A DNA stretch of 64,000 bases. It comes from a virus. The position numbers and the translations under genes were made by a program. The DNA is taken from the IMG/VR virus record IMGVR_UViG_3300033273_000374, positions 126,001-190,000 of that record. One strand, given 5' to 3'. The notes beneath the pieces are model-generated. The model searched no databases, was not told the origin of the DNA, and was given only the letters and a program-made list of their open reading frames with translations. This document shows, one piece after another, positions 33,350 through 40,808 of the stretch (positions are counted from its first letter, which is position 1; every line of letters begins with the position of its first letter).

Positions 33350-34107
33350 TATGACCTGTAAAGTATTTTGCTTAGTGTTCCTGTGGTAGTAGATCTAACA
33401 AAACGCACTGCGCTGTATACACCATTGAATACTTGTATATCACTGTCTTCTTGTGCAGTGTATGTAACAGTTCTCAACACTGTCCAGTCATCGTTGTTAA
33501 GTCCTTGTGTTTGTGGACTTAGACTGACCTGTATCTGTAGTGTGCCTGTGAACGCACTTGAAAAATAAATCTGTGCTGTGTGAGTGGCATCATTGCGATT
33601 GATATATGGATCCAAGTAGATAGCATCGCCAGTATCGCCGCCATCAAATTCTTCTGTGGTGCTTGCACTAAACAATGGATAAACACCTTCGTTTAATTCC
33701 AGTGTTCCGTTTGCACCATAGTTGTCATCTGCATAAGCAGGATTTGTTATGCCTTCGCCGTCTGTGATTTTGATTCCATATGTGTAATACTTGGCATCCA
33801 AGTTTAATAGATCACTCTCGAGAAACCTTACTCTGCCCACACCTTTTGCTGCATCAACACTTTCAATGGTTTTGCTGAGTAATGTTGTGCCTTGATCTTT
33901 ATCCGTAAGTGTCAACACTGCGGTTTTGCCTAATATGCTGGTTGCTTTGTTGTTTCTGTTTTTGAACTGTATTCTCACAGTTTGATCTACGCCTCTGTAG
34001 ATTTTTACGTTGGGAGTAAAGTACATGGTCAAGGTATTACCCACCCTTTCATCAGTTGTTACAGCCACAAGATTTTGTGTGTATAAGTAAGTATTAATAA
34101 CGTTCAT
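33349..34107 (-). CDS. Beta-rich virion protein (BppU-like N-terminal domain)
   Basis: From ATG 34107 the product is 252 residues. It opens with MNVINTYLYTQNLVAVTTDE, then VKIYRGVDQTVRIQFKNRNN and KTAVLTLTDKDQGTTLL, resembling baseplate upper-protein or fibre N-terminal domains. The C-terminal half resembles a carbohydrate- or fibre-type beta domain (AQIYFSSAFTGTLQIQVSLS; SAVRFVRSTTTGTLSKI). The longer frame to 34137 starts before a perfect TATAAATA and is rejected. A baseplate or fibre role is inferred. Confidence 0.6.
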   Translation of the reverse strand: MNVINTYLYTQNLVAVTTDERVGNTLTMYFTPNVKIYRGVDQTVRIQFKNRNNKATSILGKTAVLTLTDKDQGTTLLSKTIESVDAAKGVGRVRFLESDLLNLDAKYYTYGIKITDGEGITNPAYADDNYGANGTLELNEGVYPLFSASTTEEFDGGDTGDAIYLDPYINRNDATHTAQIYFSSAFTGTLQIQVSLSPQTQGLNNDDWTVLRTVTYTAQEDSDIQVFNGVYSAVRFVRSTTTGTLSKILYRS

Positions 34108-34111
34108 AACG

Positions 34112-34119
34112 TATTTATA
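34112..34119 (-). promoter_or_regulatory. T4 late promoter consensus abutting start codon
   Basis: Perfect TATAAATA on the minus strand, then CGTT and the ATG at 34107. No ribosome-binding site fits between. Confidence 0.5.
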
Positions 34120-34128
34120 AGAAGACTG

Positions 34129-34503
34129 ATGAGCCAATACGCAGAAGAAACATTTGAAAAATATCCCTTTTTAAGTTTAGTCACATACGGCGGTAATGAA
34201 TACATAGGCATAATACAAAACCAAGACGATACTGTACTCAGCATTTATGATTACAGTCGCATTAAAAGTGATGAAGCAAAAAATCTTTTTTTAGAATTAG
34301 GTGAACAATGGTGGTGGGAAAGCAATAGAATGATCCCCATTAATCTTTTTCTCAAAAGAGAATGGGATGTTTTTACCACGGTGTTGTTAACACTTAATGT
34401 AAAAGATTGCAACGTTGTATATGGCGGCACTGTAAGCATCAGCGATCTGGCAAAAAAAAGAAGCAAAAGACGCAACATACAATTGGTAAGGAAACCTAAA
34501 TGA
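34129..34503 (+). CDS. Conserved hypothetical protein
   Basis: The 124-residue protein (MSQYAEETFEKYPFLSLVTY) has a small beta-barrel-like start (YGGNEYIGIIQNQDDTVLSIYDY), a Trp-rich helix (GEQWWWESNRMIPINLFL) and a basic tail (DLAKKRSKRRNIQLVRKPK). The IQNQDDTVLSIYDY part looks Sm/Hfq-like in length, but the match is weak. I associate this layout with T4-like marine phages. Coupled by ATGA to the next gene. Confidence 0.55.
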   Translation: MSQYAEETFEKYPFLSLVTYGGNEYIGIIQNQDDTVLSIYDYSRIKSDEAKNLFLELGEQWWWESNRMIPINLFLKREWDVFTTVLLTLNVKDCNVVYGGTVSISDLAKKRSKRRNIQLVRKPK

Positions 34504-34850
34504 TAGATTTTTTTCTAGCACTTGTTATAAAGCACTTCATTGTGGACCTTGGTATGCAACCATATCTAGGCAAACGTCAGAAACAGAACTATATCAGTGA
34601 TGCACATCAACACTATATGGAACATTTCTTAGGCACACTGATAGTGTGTATTTTCTTTATCAATCCTGTATTTGCCTTTGCGGCTGCCACATTAGACTAT
34701 CTAGCACACTGGCACGTAGATTTTGCTAAACATCGTATTAACAATTGGTTAGAATTAAGACCTAGGTCATACACATGGTGGTGGACAAATGTTGGTGATC
34801 AAATAGCACACATAGTCACATACTACGCACTTGTTAGAATATTCATGTGA
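34500..34850 (+). CDS. Membrane protein, DUF3307-like
   Basis: The 116-residue protein has IDFFLALVIKHFIVDLGMQPYLG, conserved histidines (DAHQHYMEHFLG, LAHWHVDFAKH) and two or three hydrophobic segments (TLIVCIFFINPVFAFAAA). Histidine-rich DUF3307-type inner-membrane proteins share this arrangement. Function is unknown. It ends 35 bases from the convergent minus-strand gene. Confidence 0.6.
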   Translation: MIDFFLALVIKHFIVDLGMQPYLGKRQKQNYISDAHQHYMEHFLGTLIVCIFFINPVFAFAAATLDYLAHWHVDFAKHRINNWLELRPRSYTWWWTNVGDQIAHIVTYYALVRIFM

Positions 34851-34884
34851 GTGTATGGATTTTATTAAAAAAATCACGCTATTG

Positions 34885-35457
34885 TTATTTTTTTTCTATT
34901 TCTTCAATAAGGTTCATGTGAACAACTACTAATTGCGAATAGGCTATGGAATGCGACTTCTTAAAAAAGTATGTGTCATCTGTGGGACGTTGCCAAACAC
35001 TTGCTCCAACAGTGGCCCAATCTTTTCCACGTAGGTGTGCTTTGCCTGGGCGTATCACTGCAAGCAACATGGCCATTCTTGCCACACTGTCAGGACGCAT
35101 GTTTGCCACAAGATCATAATGATTGCCTATGTGTATGATTTGCTCGCAGTATTCTCTGTCAGTCCACAGTCTACTCCAATTGGGTTCTGTGTGCATTAGA
35201 TCAATCAAATGCAATTCATCACGCACATGCTCATACATACTAACGTTTAGCAAGTCTAGTTTAAAATAGCCTAATTCTTCTGCATGTTCGTGTTCAAGTG
35301 TGGCAATGCCATCCATTGCTGCAGGAATATCTGTAAAGTACACGCCGGTGTTGTGTTGACGACCAGTGTTTAGTCTTGCAGGTGTACCATGTATGTGTTT
35401 TAGCACACTGGTGCGATCTGCAAAATCTATATCAATATCAGGATTTGTCTTTACCAT
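34885..35457 (-). CDS. Minimal DnaE-palm-like protein (190 aa)
   Basis: Starting at MVKTNPDIDIDFADRTSVLK (ATG 35457, 7-base overlap with the previous gene) the product keeps the Pol III alpha catalytic motifs in a very small frame: PDIDIDF (Asp7, Asp9), RQHNTGVYFTDIP (the HxxGV element), GYFKLDLLNV (Asp68 as third Asp), IRPGKAHLRGK and FFKKSHSIAYSQLVVV (the fingers KSHxxxY helix). Most of the palm insert and all other domains are missing. It could be an inactive regulator, a minimal nucleotidyltransferase or a partner of the 566-residue DnaE-like protein. The longer frame to 35523 overlaps the upstream gene and lacks family support. Confidence 0.65.
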   Translation of the reverse strand: MVKTNPDIDIDFADRTSVLKHIHGTPARLNTGRQHNTGVYFTDIPAAMDGIATLEHEHAEELGYFKLDLLNVSMYEHVRDELHLIDLMHTEPNWSRLWTDREYCEQIIHIGNHYDLVANMRPDSVARMAMLLAVIRPGKAHLRGKDWATVGASVWQRPTDDTYFFKKSHSIAYSQLVVVHMNLIEEIEKK

Positions 35458-35660
35458 AGTTGCAAAGTCTTTCCATTTCCTGCTATAATCATAACACACG
35501 TTACAATGTGTAACACTATCCAAAATGTCCTAGCCCATAAAGCACGTTTTACATCTCGTTGAGTGATAGGCAAAAACTCAGGTTTGTCATCGTCAGTGAG
35601 TCCAATTGGCATGCCAACAGTTCTTGCCCACCATTTTAGCCAACGGCGTTGGCCACTCAT
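35451..35660 (-). CDS. Small membrane protein
   Basis: The 69-residue protein has a basic Trp-rich N-terminus (MSGQRRWLKWWARTVGMPIG) and one hydrophobic segment (FWIVLHIVTCVMIIAGNG). It links the MazG-like gene to the minimal DnaE gene through short overlaps. Function unknown. Confidence 0.5.
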   Translation of the reverse strand: MSGQRRWLKWWARTVGMPIGLTDDDKPEFLPITQRDVKRALWARTFWIVLHIVTCVMIIAGNGKTLQLW

Positions 35661-36001
35661 TTACTGATATACCCTCGTCTAATCAGCCTGTCTCTTTTGT
35701 ATTCTGCTAATCTGTTTGGTTCCTGTTCGTCTAAGAAGTCTTCTGCAATGAGAATATCCATCAAACATTTTACGTCTGCTGCTTCTTCGTGGATGTCCTG
35801 CATCTGCTTGTTACCAGCACCGTGCCTTAGAACTTTACTGCAACGCTGAACTAGTTCGCCACATTCTTCCATCAGTATAACAAGTAGCTTTTCCAAATCA
35901 ATGCCTTCATAGGGAACATTGTAGTTGTCCTTGTATACTTTGTGTCCCAGTCCATCATATTGCCACAGTCTACGATCAGGGTCAATTTGATTTCGTCTCA
36001 T
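35657..36001 (-). CDS. MazG-like nucleotide pyrophosphohydrolase
   Basis: The 114-residue protein has the all-alpha NTP-PPase metal motifs: LMEECGELVQRCSKVLRHG (ExxE) near residues 40-60 and HEEAADVKCLMDILI (E-x-x-D) near 75-90. Phage MazG-like enzymes cut (d)NTPs or alarmones; which one cannot be told here. It overlaps both neighbours by four bases. Confidence 0.75.
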   Translation of the reverse strand: MRRNQIDPDRRLWQYDGLGHKVYKDNYNVPYEGIDLEKLLVILMEECGELVQRCSKVLRHGAGNKQMQDIHEEAADVKCLMDILIAEDFLDEQEPNRLAEYKRDRLIRRGYISK

Positions 36002-36411
36002 TTCAATTTGCCTTTTTCACGCATTTCTGCACGTATCTTAGTTGCACTTATATCATGTATTATAGCACCTAAATCGTGTTCTGTAAAGGTATATCCTACC
36101 CCTCTGCCATAACTGATATCCACAATGTTAGGCACCTGCTTTATGATATATTCTTCGTTATAGGTATAACCTGCTTTTTCAAGTCCATCTCTGATGCCAT
36201 GATATACATCATCAAAGTGAAATGGATTGTCATCTTGTGCGGCTGTACGACCACCGCTGGCATCCTCGCCAACAATGCCGCCCACGTCTCTGACCATGAT
36301 GCAAACTTGACCAGTTTCTGCAAGTGCTCTTTTGAATAATTCTGTGTGTCCATCATGCCATGGCTGCCAACGGCCTAGCATTTGTGTGGTAGGTTTTTTC
36401 CAATCAAACAT
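35998..36411 (-). CDS. Nucleotidyltransferase of the cytidylyltransferase/NMNAT superfamily
   Basis: The 137-residue protein has MLGRWQPWHDGHTELFKRAL with the H-x-G-H motif (HDGH) near residue 19 and the C-terminal ISATKIRAEMREKGKL (the ISxTxxR motif). Both define the NMNAT/cytidylyltransferase fold. It may adenylylate NMN or activate a sugar or lipid head group. The neighbouring kinase and MazG genes do not decide the substrate. Confidence 0.75.
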   Translation of the reverse strand: MFDWKKPTTQMLGRWQPWHDGHTELFKRALAETGQVCIMVRDVGGIVGEDASGGRTAAQDDNPFHFDDVYHGIRDGLEKAGYTYNEEYIIKQVPNIVDISYGRGVGYTFTEHDLGAIIHDISATKIRAEMREKGKLK

Positions 36412-36456
36412 TTTATTTCCTTTGTTAACTTGACATTTTTACCCTACAAATACGCA

Positions 36457-36606
36457 CTAGTCTTCCTTTTGTGATGCTAGTTCAGCAAACCTTTTTGCAA
36501 TGGTTCTCAATACTTCAGCATCAATATTAGCAGCACCCCAATGTTCAACGCTATGTGCGATGCTATTTAATTTTTTTAACATTTCGTTGTCTGTCATTTC
36601 CATCAT
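36457..36606 (-). CDS. Small hypothetical protein (49 aa)
   Basis: MMEMTDNEMLKKLNSIAHSV, then EHWGAANIDAEVLRTIAKRF, is a helical acidic protein whose ATG overlaps the TGA of gcvH (ATGA). Coupling and helical periodicity support it as real. No family recognised. Confidence 0.5.
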   Translation of the reverse strand: MMEMTDNEMLKKLNSIAHSVEHWGAANIDAEVLRTIAKRFAELASQKED

Positions 36607-36968
36607 GCAATGAACTCTCGATACTGTTCTTCGGTCATTAGTGCGTCCATATCATCCCAATTGTCTGGAACCATTTTAAAGAACCAGCCATTATCAAGTG
36701 GTTCACGGTTGACTAGTTCTGGATCATCTATCAACAATGGATTTACTTCTACAATTGTTCCAGCAATAGGACAGTAAACATCACTTGCTGCCTTGACACT
36801 TTCAACAACTGCACAGTCAGCATTTGCACCAAAGCTACTGTCAACTGGAGGTAGGTCAACAAAAACAATATCTCCCAACTGATTGACAGCATACTCCGAT
36901 ATTCCAACTATGAGAACATCATCTTCTCTTCGTAACCATTCATGTTCGTCTGTGTATCTTATTGTCAT
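36603..36968 (-). CDS. gcvH: Glycine cleavage system H protein (lipoyl carrier)
   Basis: The 121-residue protein follows GcvH along its length: YTDEHEWLRREDDVLIVGIS at the start, YAVNQLGDIVFVDLP, then the lipoylation site AVVESVKAASDVYCPIAGTI with Lys59 in ESVKAASD, and ELVNREPLDNGWFFKM near the end. GcvH shuttles the aminomethyl group between the P, T and L proteins. No P, T or L gene lies in this window, so it would work with host enzymes or supply lipoyl groups. It is full length with intact motif, so probably functional. Confidence 0.92.
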   Translation of the reverse strand: MTIRYTDEHEWLRREDDVLIVGISEYAVNQLGDIVFVDLPPVDSSFGANADCAVVESVKAASDVYCPIAGTIVEVNPLLIDDPELVNREPLDNGWFFKMVPDNWDDMDALMTEEQYREFIA

Positions 36969-37267
36969 TAATAAACACCTTGCTTTTTTAGTCTATTGTA
37001 TAAACTTTTAAGTTTGTCCAGTTCTGGATGTTTTTGCACCCACATGCCAGTGTCAGGAATAAAAATTTCTTTAAAGAATTTATCCATTACCTCATGCCCA
37101 GTGGCAATACTGGGTATCACTTGGTCTGCTAGTGCATCAAACTCTGCATCAGTAATGATGCTGTCATTGTCAAATTCATATGCATATGCAGCAAGAGCAA
37201 GACGTATTCTAATACGTCGTTGCTTGTCAACTGCGGCTTGTAGTTCACTTGGTATAGGAGGGCCCAT
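36968..37267 (-). CDS. Small helical protein resembling NAD-ligase N-terminal helix pair
   Basis: The 99-residue protein contains AYAYEFDNDSIITDAEFDAL, which echoes the NAD-dependent DNA ligase N-terminal pattern (Y-x-x-D-x-P-x-x-D-x-E-Y-D). There is no nucleotidyltransferase domain, so it is not a ligase. It is coupled to gcvH and the P-loop kinase. The role is unknown. Confidence 0.5.
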   Translation of the reverse strand: MGPPIPSELQAAVDKQRRIRIRLALAAYAYEFDNDSIITDAEFDALADQVIPSIATGHEVMDKFFKEIFIPDTGMWVQKHPELDKLKSLYNRLKKQGVY

Positions 37268-37689
37268 TATTGATTACGCTCCATCCAGGTTTGGACAACA
37301 GGCATCAATTGTTCGTGTGTGTCATTAAACCATGCACTAACATGATAATCACAGTGCGGAGGTTGTTCAAACATTTTGTTAGTATCTTCAAAGCGGCCTT
37401 CTCTAATTGTGTCCATCCACACAGTAAAGTCTGGTGCAAATTCTGTTCTTGCTGCTTCTGTAGGACACACAAAGTCTGCTATAGCAATTTTACCTGCCAT
37501 CACCACACCATCTGACAGATAACGCATACGCAATGCTTGGCGCATACGTCCTTCAGTTGAGAAATCCCAATCGTCGTAACGTTCTCTCACCTGATCAGCG
37601 TTGATCCATACACCACCAATTAATTTGGCAAATGGTTCTGCAAGTGTGCTTTTGCCGCTGCCGGGCAATCCAAAAATTAATATTTTCAT
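37267..37689 (-). CDS. P-loop kinase, adenylylsulfate-kinase-like
   Basis: The 140-residue protein begins MKILIFGLPGSGKSTLAEPF with Walker A GLPGSGKS at residues 7-14, then WINADQVRERYDDWDFSTEG and IAIADFVCPTEAAR, the order seen in APS kinases (CysC) and related small-molecule kinases. It is somewhat shorter than CysC. It might serve the sulfotransferase-like genes of this phage by making PAPS, but this is a guess from fold and neighbours. Confidence 0.7.
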   Translation of the reverse strand: MKILIFGLPGSGKSTLAEPFAKLIGGVWINADQVRERYDDWDFSTEGRMRQALRMRYLSDGVVMAGKIAIADFVCPTEAARTEFAPDFTVWMDTIREGRFEDTNKMFEQPPHCDYHVSAWFNDTHEQLMPVVQTWMERNQ

Positions 37690-37691
37690 TA

Positions 37692-38549
37692 CTATTCCTC
37701 GTCTCTAGTTGCTCGAACTGGTTTATAATTTAACATGTTGTGTGGATATTCGTTTTCCCATATCTCTATTTCATAACCAAGGTACTGCTCAACTAAATTA
37801 TCTAGATATCCTTGTTGATATAAACAGAAATTACTAATGTCCATGTCTGAATTGGAAATAAAACATTTCATTGCACGTTCAACTTCAATCTTGGACTGTA
37901 TTACCTGTTGCTTTCGATTTATAAAATCTTGCCAACGATGTTCAATGTCATAAGAATATTCTTTACCTAAATCTGCCAATAATCGTATTAGATTGTGCTT
38001 GAAATTTTCGTAGTTGTAGAACCATTCAAAATTAAATTTGTGATCAATTGTAAATTGTTTATAGTGTACTTCTTGGCTTTGTAAATTTCCATTCAATGGA
38101 CGGAAACCTAATTTAAACATTTCTCTAAATCCTGGAACACCATTATCTTTAAAGATGTTTACTTGAGATTCTAATCCTGATGTAACTAAATCATGCCATG
38201 ATTTATTCTTAATTATTGGCAATATATCATCAAAGTCTTTAACATCTAATAGATTTAAGCCAAATTCACCTGCAGCGTGATGTACGTGCCAATTCAAAAA
38301 ATAAAGATCCGTTGGTTTAAGATGTATATAACACCAAACGTGTGTGATATTAGATTCTAAAGTTGGGTTTGGGTGTGCATGTCTAACAAGTTTTTCAAAA
38401 TTTCTGTTTGCATGTGCTCCTATAGTCTCACCTTTATCATTGTCATGATAAAAATCAAAATCAGGTGATGTTCCGCTGCTGACACTTAAACATCTAGCTA
38501 AAAAATGACCATGTGTTCCGCCTCTAAAAAGTAAAATAGGTAACGTCAT
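37692..38549 (-). CDS. Sulfotransferase-like P-loop protein
   Basis: From ATG 38549 (ATGA overlap) the product is 285 residues. It opens MTLPILLFRGGTHGHFLARC, where RGGTHGHFLARCL could replace the sulfotransferase PAPS loop (R-S-G-T-T-x-L). The rest is helical with Trp/His-rich segments (THVWCYIHLKPTDLYFLNWH). The match is weak. It lies next to the P-loop kinase. The longer frame to 38582 overlaps the zinc-finger gene and is not preferred. Confidence 0.45.
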   Translation of the reverse strand: MTLPILLFRGGTHGHFLARCLSVSSGTSPDFDFYHDNDKGETIGAHANRNFEKLVRHAHPNPTLESNITHVWCYIHLKPTDLYFLNWHVHHAAGEFGLNLLDVKDFDDILPIIKNKSWHDLVTSGLESQVNIFKDNGVPGFREMFKLGFRPLNGNLQSQEVHYKQFTIDHKFNFEWFYNYENFKHNLIRLLADLGKEYSYDIEHRWQDFINRKQQVIQSKIEVERAMKCFISNSDMDISNFCLYQQGYLDNLVEQYLGYEIEIWENEYPHNMLNYKPVRATRDEE

Positions 38550-39277
38550 AATCCTGCTTCCTTGAGTATGTGCTTGACCCATTCTGTGTCAGCATAGTAA
38601 TCTACAAACCTACGCTTCCAGTAATCTGGATCTATGTATGGAAATACCAGTTCAATTTGTTCGGTACTGAGTTTATCTAATACACCAATACCTGTATCGC
38701 AATTGTAAACGACCCAACTACTTATGCGTCCTGTGGTTATGTCATGCACAATACGATTGGGGCTAGCATATAAAAAGTAATGATTAAACACACTTTCTTT
38801 TTGTTCTGCCCAAGCAGTCATTGTTTTCAGACTGCGTTCTAGTGCATCTTGTGTTGCTTCTTTGCGCAAGTGTTCAAACAAGTATTCTTGATATAGTGCA
38901 TCCTTGCACCAATGGTCTAATTTTTTGTTTTGCTTTATAACCCAGTCAATGAACTTGGCGGTGTTTATAGCACGTATGTTGACCATGTGCCTACCAAACT
39001 TTACAAACGCATTGTAGTATGGACTTTCGCAAAAGTCTTTGTAGTTTTTTAGTTTGGCGCTGCCTTGTGTTAGTTCATAGAAACGCAAATAAGCAGTCAT
39101 GCCCAATTTGACACCTGCTTCATTTTCCTGTTGCGCACGTCGCTTGGGCTCGCACAGGTGTGCTGCAAGAGTACTTTCCTTGCGATATCCTTTTCCGCAA
39201 TATTGGCATGTGTAGTCTAGATTTTGCATTTTATGATTTATTATAGCATGTTTGATGATGCTTGTAAAGTCATTCAT
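38546..39277 (-). CDS. C2H2-like zinc-finger protein of T4-like marine phages
   Basis: The protein contains YTCQYCGKGYRKESTLAAHLC, a Cys-Cys...His-Cys finger, followed by about 200 helical residues (GMTAYLRFYELTQGSAKLKN; YNAFVKFGRHMVNIRAINTA). I associate this architecture with a conserved gene beside the replication genes of marine T4-like phages. Two starts are possible: ATG 39277, coupled by ATGA to the upstream gene, or ATG 39229 (MQNLDYTCQYC), just downstream of a TATAAT box. A DNA-binding or transcription role is plausible. Confidence 0.6.
   Translation of the reverse strand: MNDFTSIIKHAIINHKMQNLDYTCQYCGKGYRKESTLAAHLCEPKRRAQQENEAGVKLGMTAYLRFYELTQGSAKLKNYKDFCESPYYNAFVKFGRHMVNIRAINTAKFIDWVIKQNKKLDHWCKDALYQEYLFEHLRKEATQDALERSLKTMTAWAEQKESVFNHYFLYASPNRIVHDITTGRISSWVVYNCDTGIGVLDKLSTEQIELVFPYIDPDYWKRRFVDYYADTEWVKHILKEAGL
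39240..39268 (-). promoter_or_regulatory. Sigma70-like promoter before zinc-finger gene
   Basis: TTTACA, 17 bases, TATAAT on the minus strand, ten bases before the internal ATG at 39229. If used, the message would have almost no leader. Confidence 0.45.
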
Positions 39278-39753
39278 AATTTGCCATCATTGCCATGCAA
39301 TTGGTCTAGTGCTTTTATATCTTTTTCTGTGTATTGTGTACACAACCAGTCCAACTCATCACTTTTGGCTGTAGGGTGCATCTTTTTTATGTACTTGCGT
39401 ACCTTGTTGGTATTGCTTTTGTCTTTCTTTTTGTGTGCCACCCATTGATGAAACTGCTTGCCCATGCCTGGACTCACAGTGCATAACAATTGCCATACTA
39501 GTTTAGGATGTTTTGCCAGTTCAAAGTACTGTGTGTTCACACGTTGATTTGTAGCCATCAAGTAGTATGCAGCAAGATCGTTGCTGCCTTTTACAATGCT
39601 CATGTATCTGTTGAGCAAGAATGGAGACACAGTCTTTTGCTGTTCGGGTGTGAGTCTGTCATAGAAACCATAGTCTTTTGCATCCAGTGCATTCAGTATG
39701 GCATTGAGTGGAACTTTGTCAGTCAAAATGCACACCTCCGGTTGTGATGTCAT
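39274..39753 (-). CDS. Putative clamp-loader small subunit (gp62-like)
   Basis: The 159-residue helical protein has DYGFYDRLTPEQQKTVSPFL, then LNRYMSIVKGSNDLAAYYLM and QFHQWVAHKKKDKSNTNKV. The order (F-x-x-L-(x)n-F-L-x-R-x-x-S ... W-x-x-K-K-K) resembles T4-type gp62. In T4, gp62 works with gp44 to load the clamp. No gp44 or clamp gene is adjacent here. A TTG start at 39726 would reduce the 35-base overlap with the neighbour. Confidence 0.45.
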   Translation of the reverse strand: MTSQPEVCILTDKVPLNAILNALDAKDYGFYDRLTPEQQKTVSPFLLNRYMSIVKGSNDLAAYYLMATNQRVNTQYFELAKHPKLVWQLLCTVSPGMGKQFHQWVAHKKKDKSNTNKVRKYIKKMHPTAKSDELDWLCTQYTEKDIKALDQLHGNDGKL

Positions 39754-40036
39754 TTACAAAGTATAACTTGAACATGTTGGCATCGTCAATATTTTCAAAC
39801 TCTAACAATAGCCAATGTTTGAGTGGACCTTTTCTTGTGGCACTATACAACTCCATTTTCCTTGCAACACGCTCTGCTAGTTGAGGTCTTGCACGAAAGT
39901 ATGCTTCTACACGTGATGCTAGTGCGTTTATGGCATCATAATCAGGATCACTGTTGGGTGTGATCCTGAACATAAATGTGCGATGTTCTTTTTGAACTAT
40001 TGCTTTACCATGCTTTGGTGATGTCCACAATTTCAT
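39719..40036 (-). CDS. Hypothetical protein
   Basis: The 105-residue protein starts MKLWTSPKHGKAIVQKEHRT and looks ferredoxin-like, with WLLLEFENIDDANMFKLYF near the end. It overlaps both neighbours (35 and 32 bases). No catalytic motif was recognised. Its place among replication genes suggests a small regulator, without direct support. Confidence 0.5.
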   Translation of the reverse strand: MKLWTSPKHGKAIVQKEHRTFMFRITPNSDPDYDAINALASRVEAYFRARPQLAERVARKMELYSATRKGPLKHWLLLEFENIDDANMFKLYFVNDITTGGVHFD

Positions 40037-40505
40037 TCTGCCTGTTTATTTCTTTGGCTGCAAACACTACTCTAGGTTTGTCACAAGTTTCAATGGGTAT
40101 AGCAAGTATCTGTCCTTGCTTGAGTTTAGGAAAATACCATTTCACATCACTGTATAAGTCTACAATGCGTATGGGCAAGTAGTCATGCATCTTACTACTC
40201 AATGGATTAAAACTGAATGCTTTGAATCCTCTGTCGTTGAGACTGCTGAGATTGAGCATTTCTAAATCGCCAACTTCACGCTCGCCAATGAGAATCTTCC
40301 AATCTATGGGCAAACGTATGAGATGTCCTGCAACATCAATAACAGCAGCAGGACTGTTAAAACTTTCTAAAAAGATCAGTGGAATAAAAAAGTAATCTGG
40401 ATTGTTGCTGTCGCTGTTGTCTAACACTGCAAAACGCAAGTCATCAACTTCGTCTGGCAGTTCGTTCATTTCAAACGCTGTATCATCTAGTGTAAGTATT
40501 CTCAT
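40005..40505 (-). CDS. Hypothetical protein
   Basis: The 166-residue protein starts MRILTLDDTAFEMNELPDEV and is strand-rich with hydrophobic repeats (YFFIPLIFLESFNSPAAVID; KQGQILAIPIETCDKPRVVF). No family recognised. It overlaps the next gene by four bases. Confidence 0.5.
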   Translation of the reverse strand: MRILTLDDTAFEMNELPDEVDDLRFAVLDNSDSNNPDYFFIPLIFLESFNSPAAVIDVAGHLIRLPIDWKILIGEREVGDLEMLNLSSLNDRGFKAFSFNPLSSKMHDYLPIRIVDLYSDVKWYFPKLKQGQILAIPIETCDKPRVVFAAKEINRQNEIVDITKAW

Positions 40506-40807
40506 TCATGTTCTCCGCCAGGACCACGTCCGTTATATCCTTTAAGAAAATTAAAACTTTCAGGTGCACGTTGAGCAGTAGCAAAGGTGCCTACTGTAAC
40601 CACTATGCCTGCAATTAGAAGTATGTGAGTTACCACACTTATGCCCCACAGTGTCCAACTGCCTACACTGAATGCAAACACTAGACACCACATCCATGCA
40701 AGCACTTGTAATACAAGATGTCTTACTTGTAAATCGTTGATATTCTTCAGTGGATTGTGTTGATAATTCATTACACCATTCCACGAATCATTGATAAATT
40801 GTCTCAT
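40502..40807 (-). CDS. Small membrane protein
   Basis: The 101-residue protein has two predicted transmembrane helices (LVLQVLAWMWCLVFAFSVG and LWGISVVTHILLIAGIVV), a short basic loop and a soluble end with NGRGPGGEHE. It lies directly after uvsW and is coupled to the next gene. Function unknown. Confidence 0.55.
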   Translation of the reverse strand: MRQFINDSWNGVMNYQHNPLKNINDLQVRHLVLQVLAWMWCLVFAFSVGSWTLWGISVVTHILLIAGIVVTVGTFATAQRAPESFNFLKGYNGRGPGGEHE

Positions 40808-40808
40808 G

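Noticed and set aside
34850-34890. Terminator between convergent genes
   Set aside because: Only an AT-rich GATTTT/AAAATC stem is seen; too weak to call.
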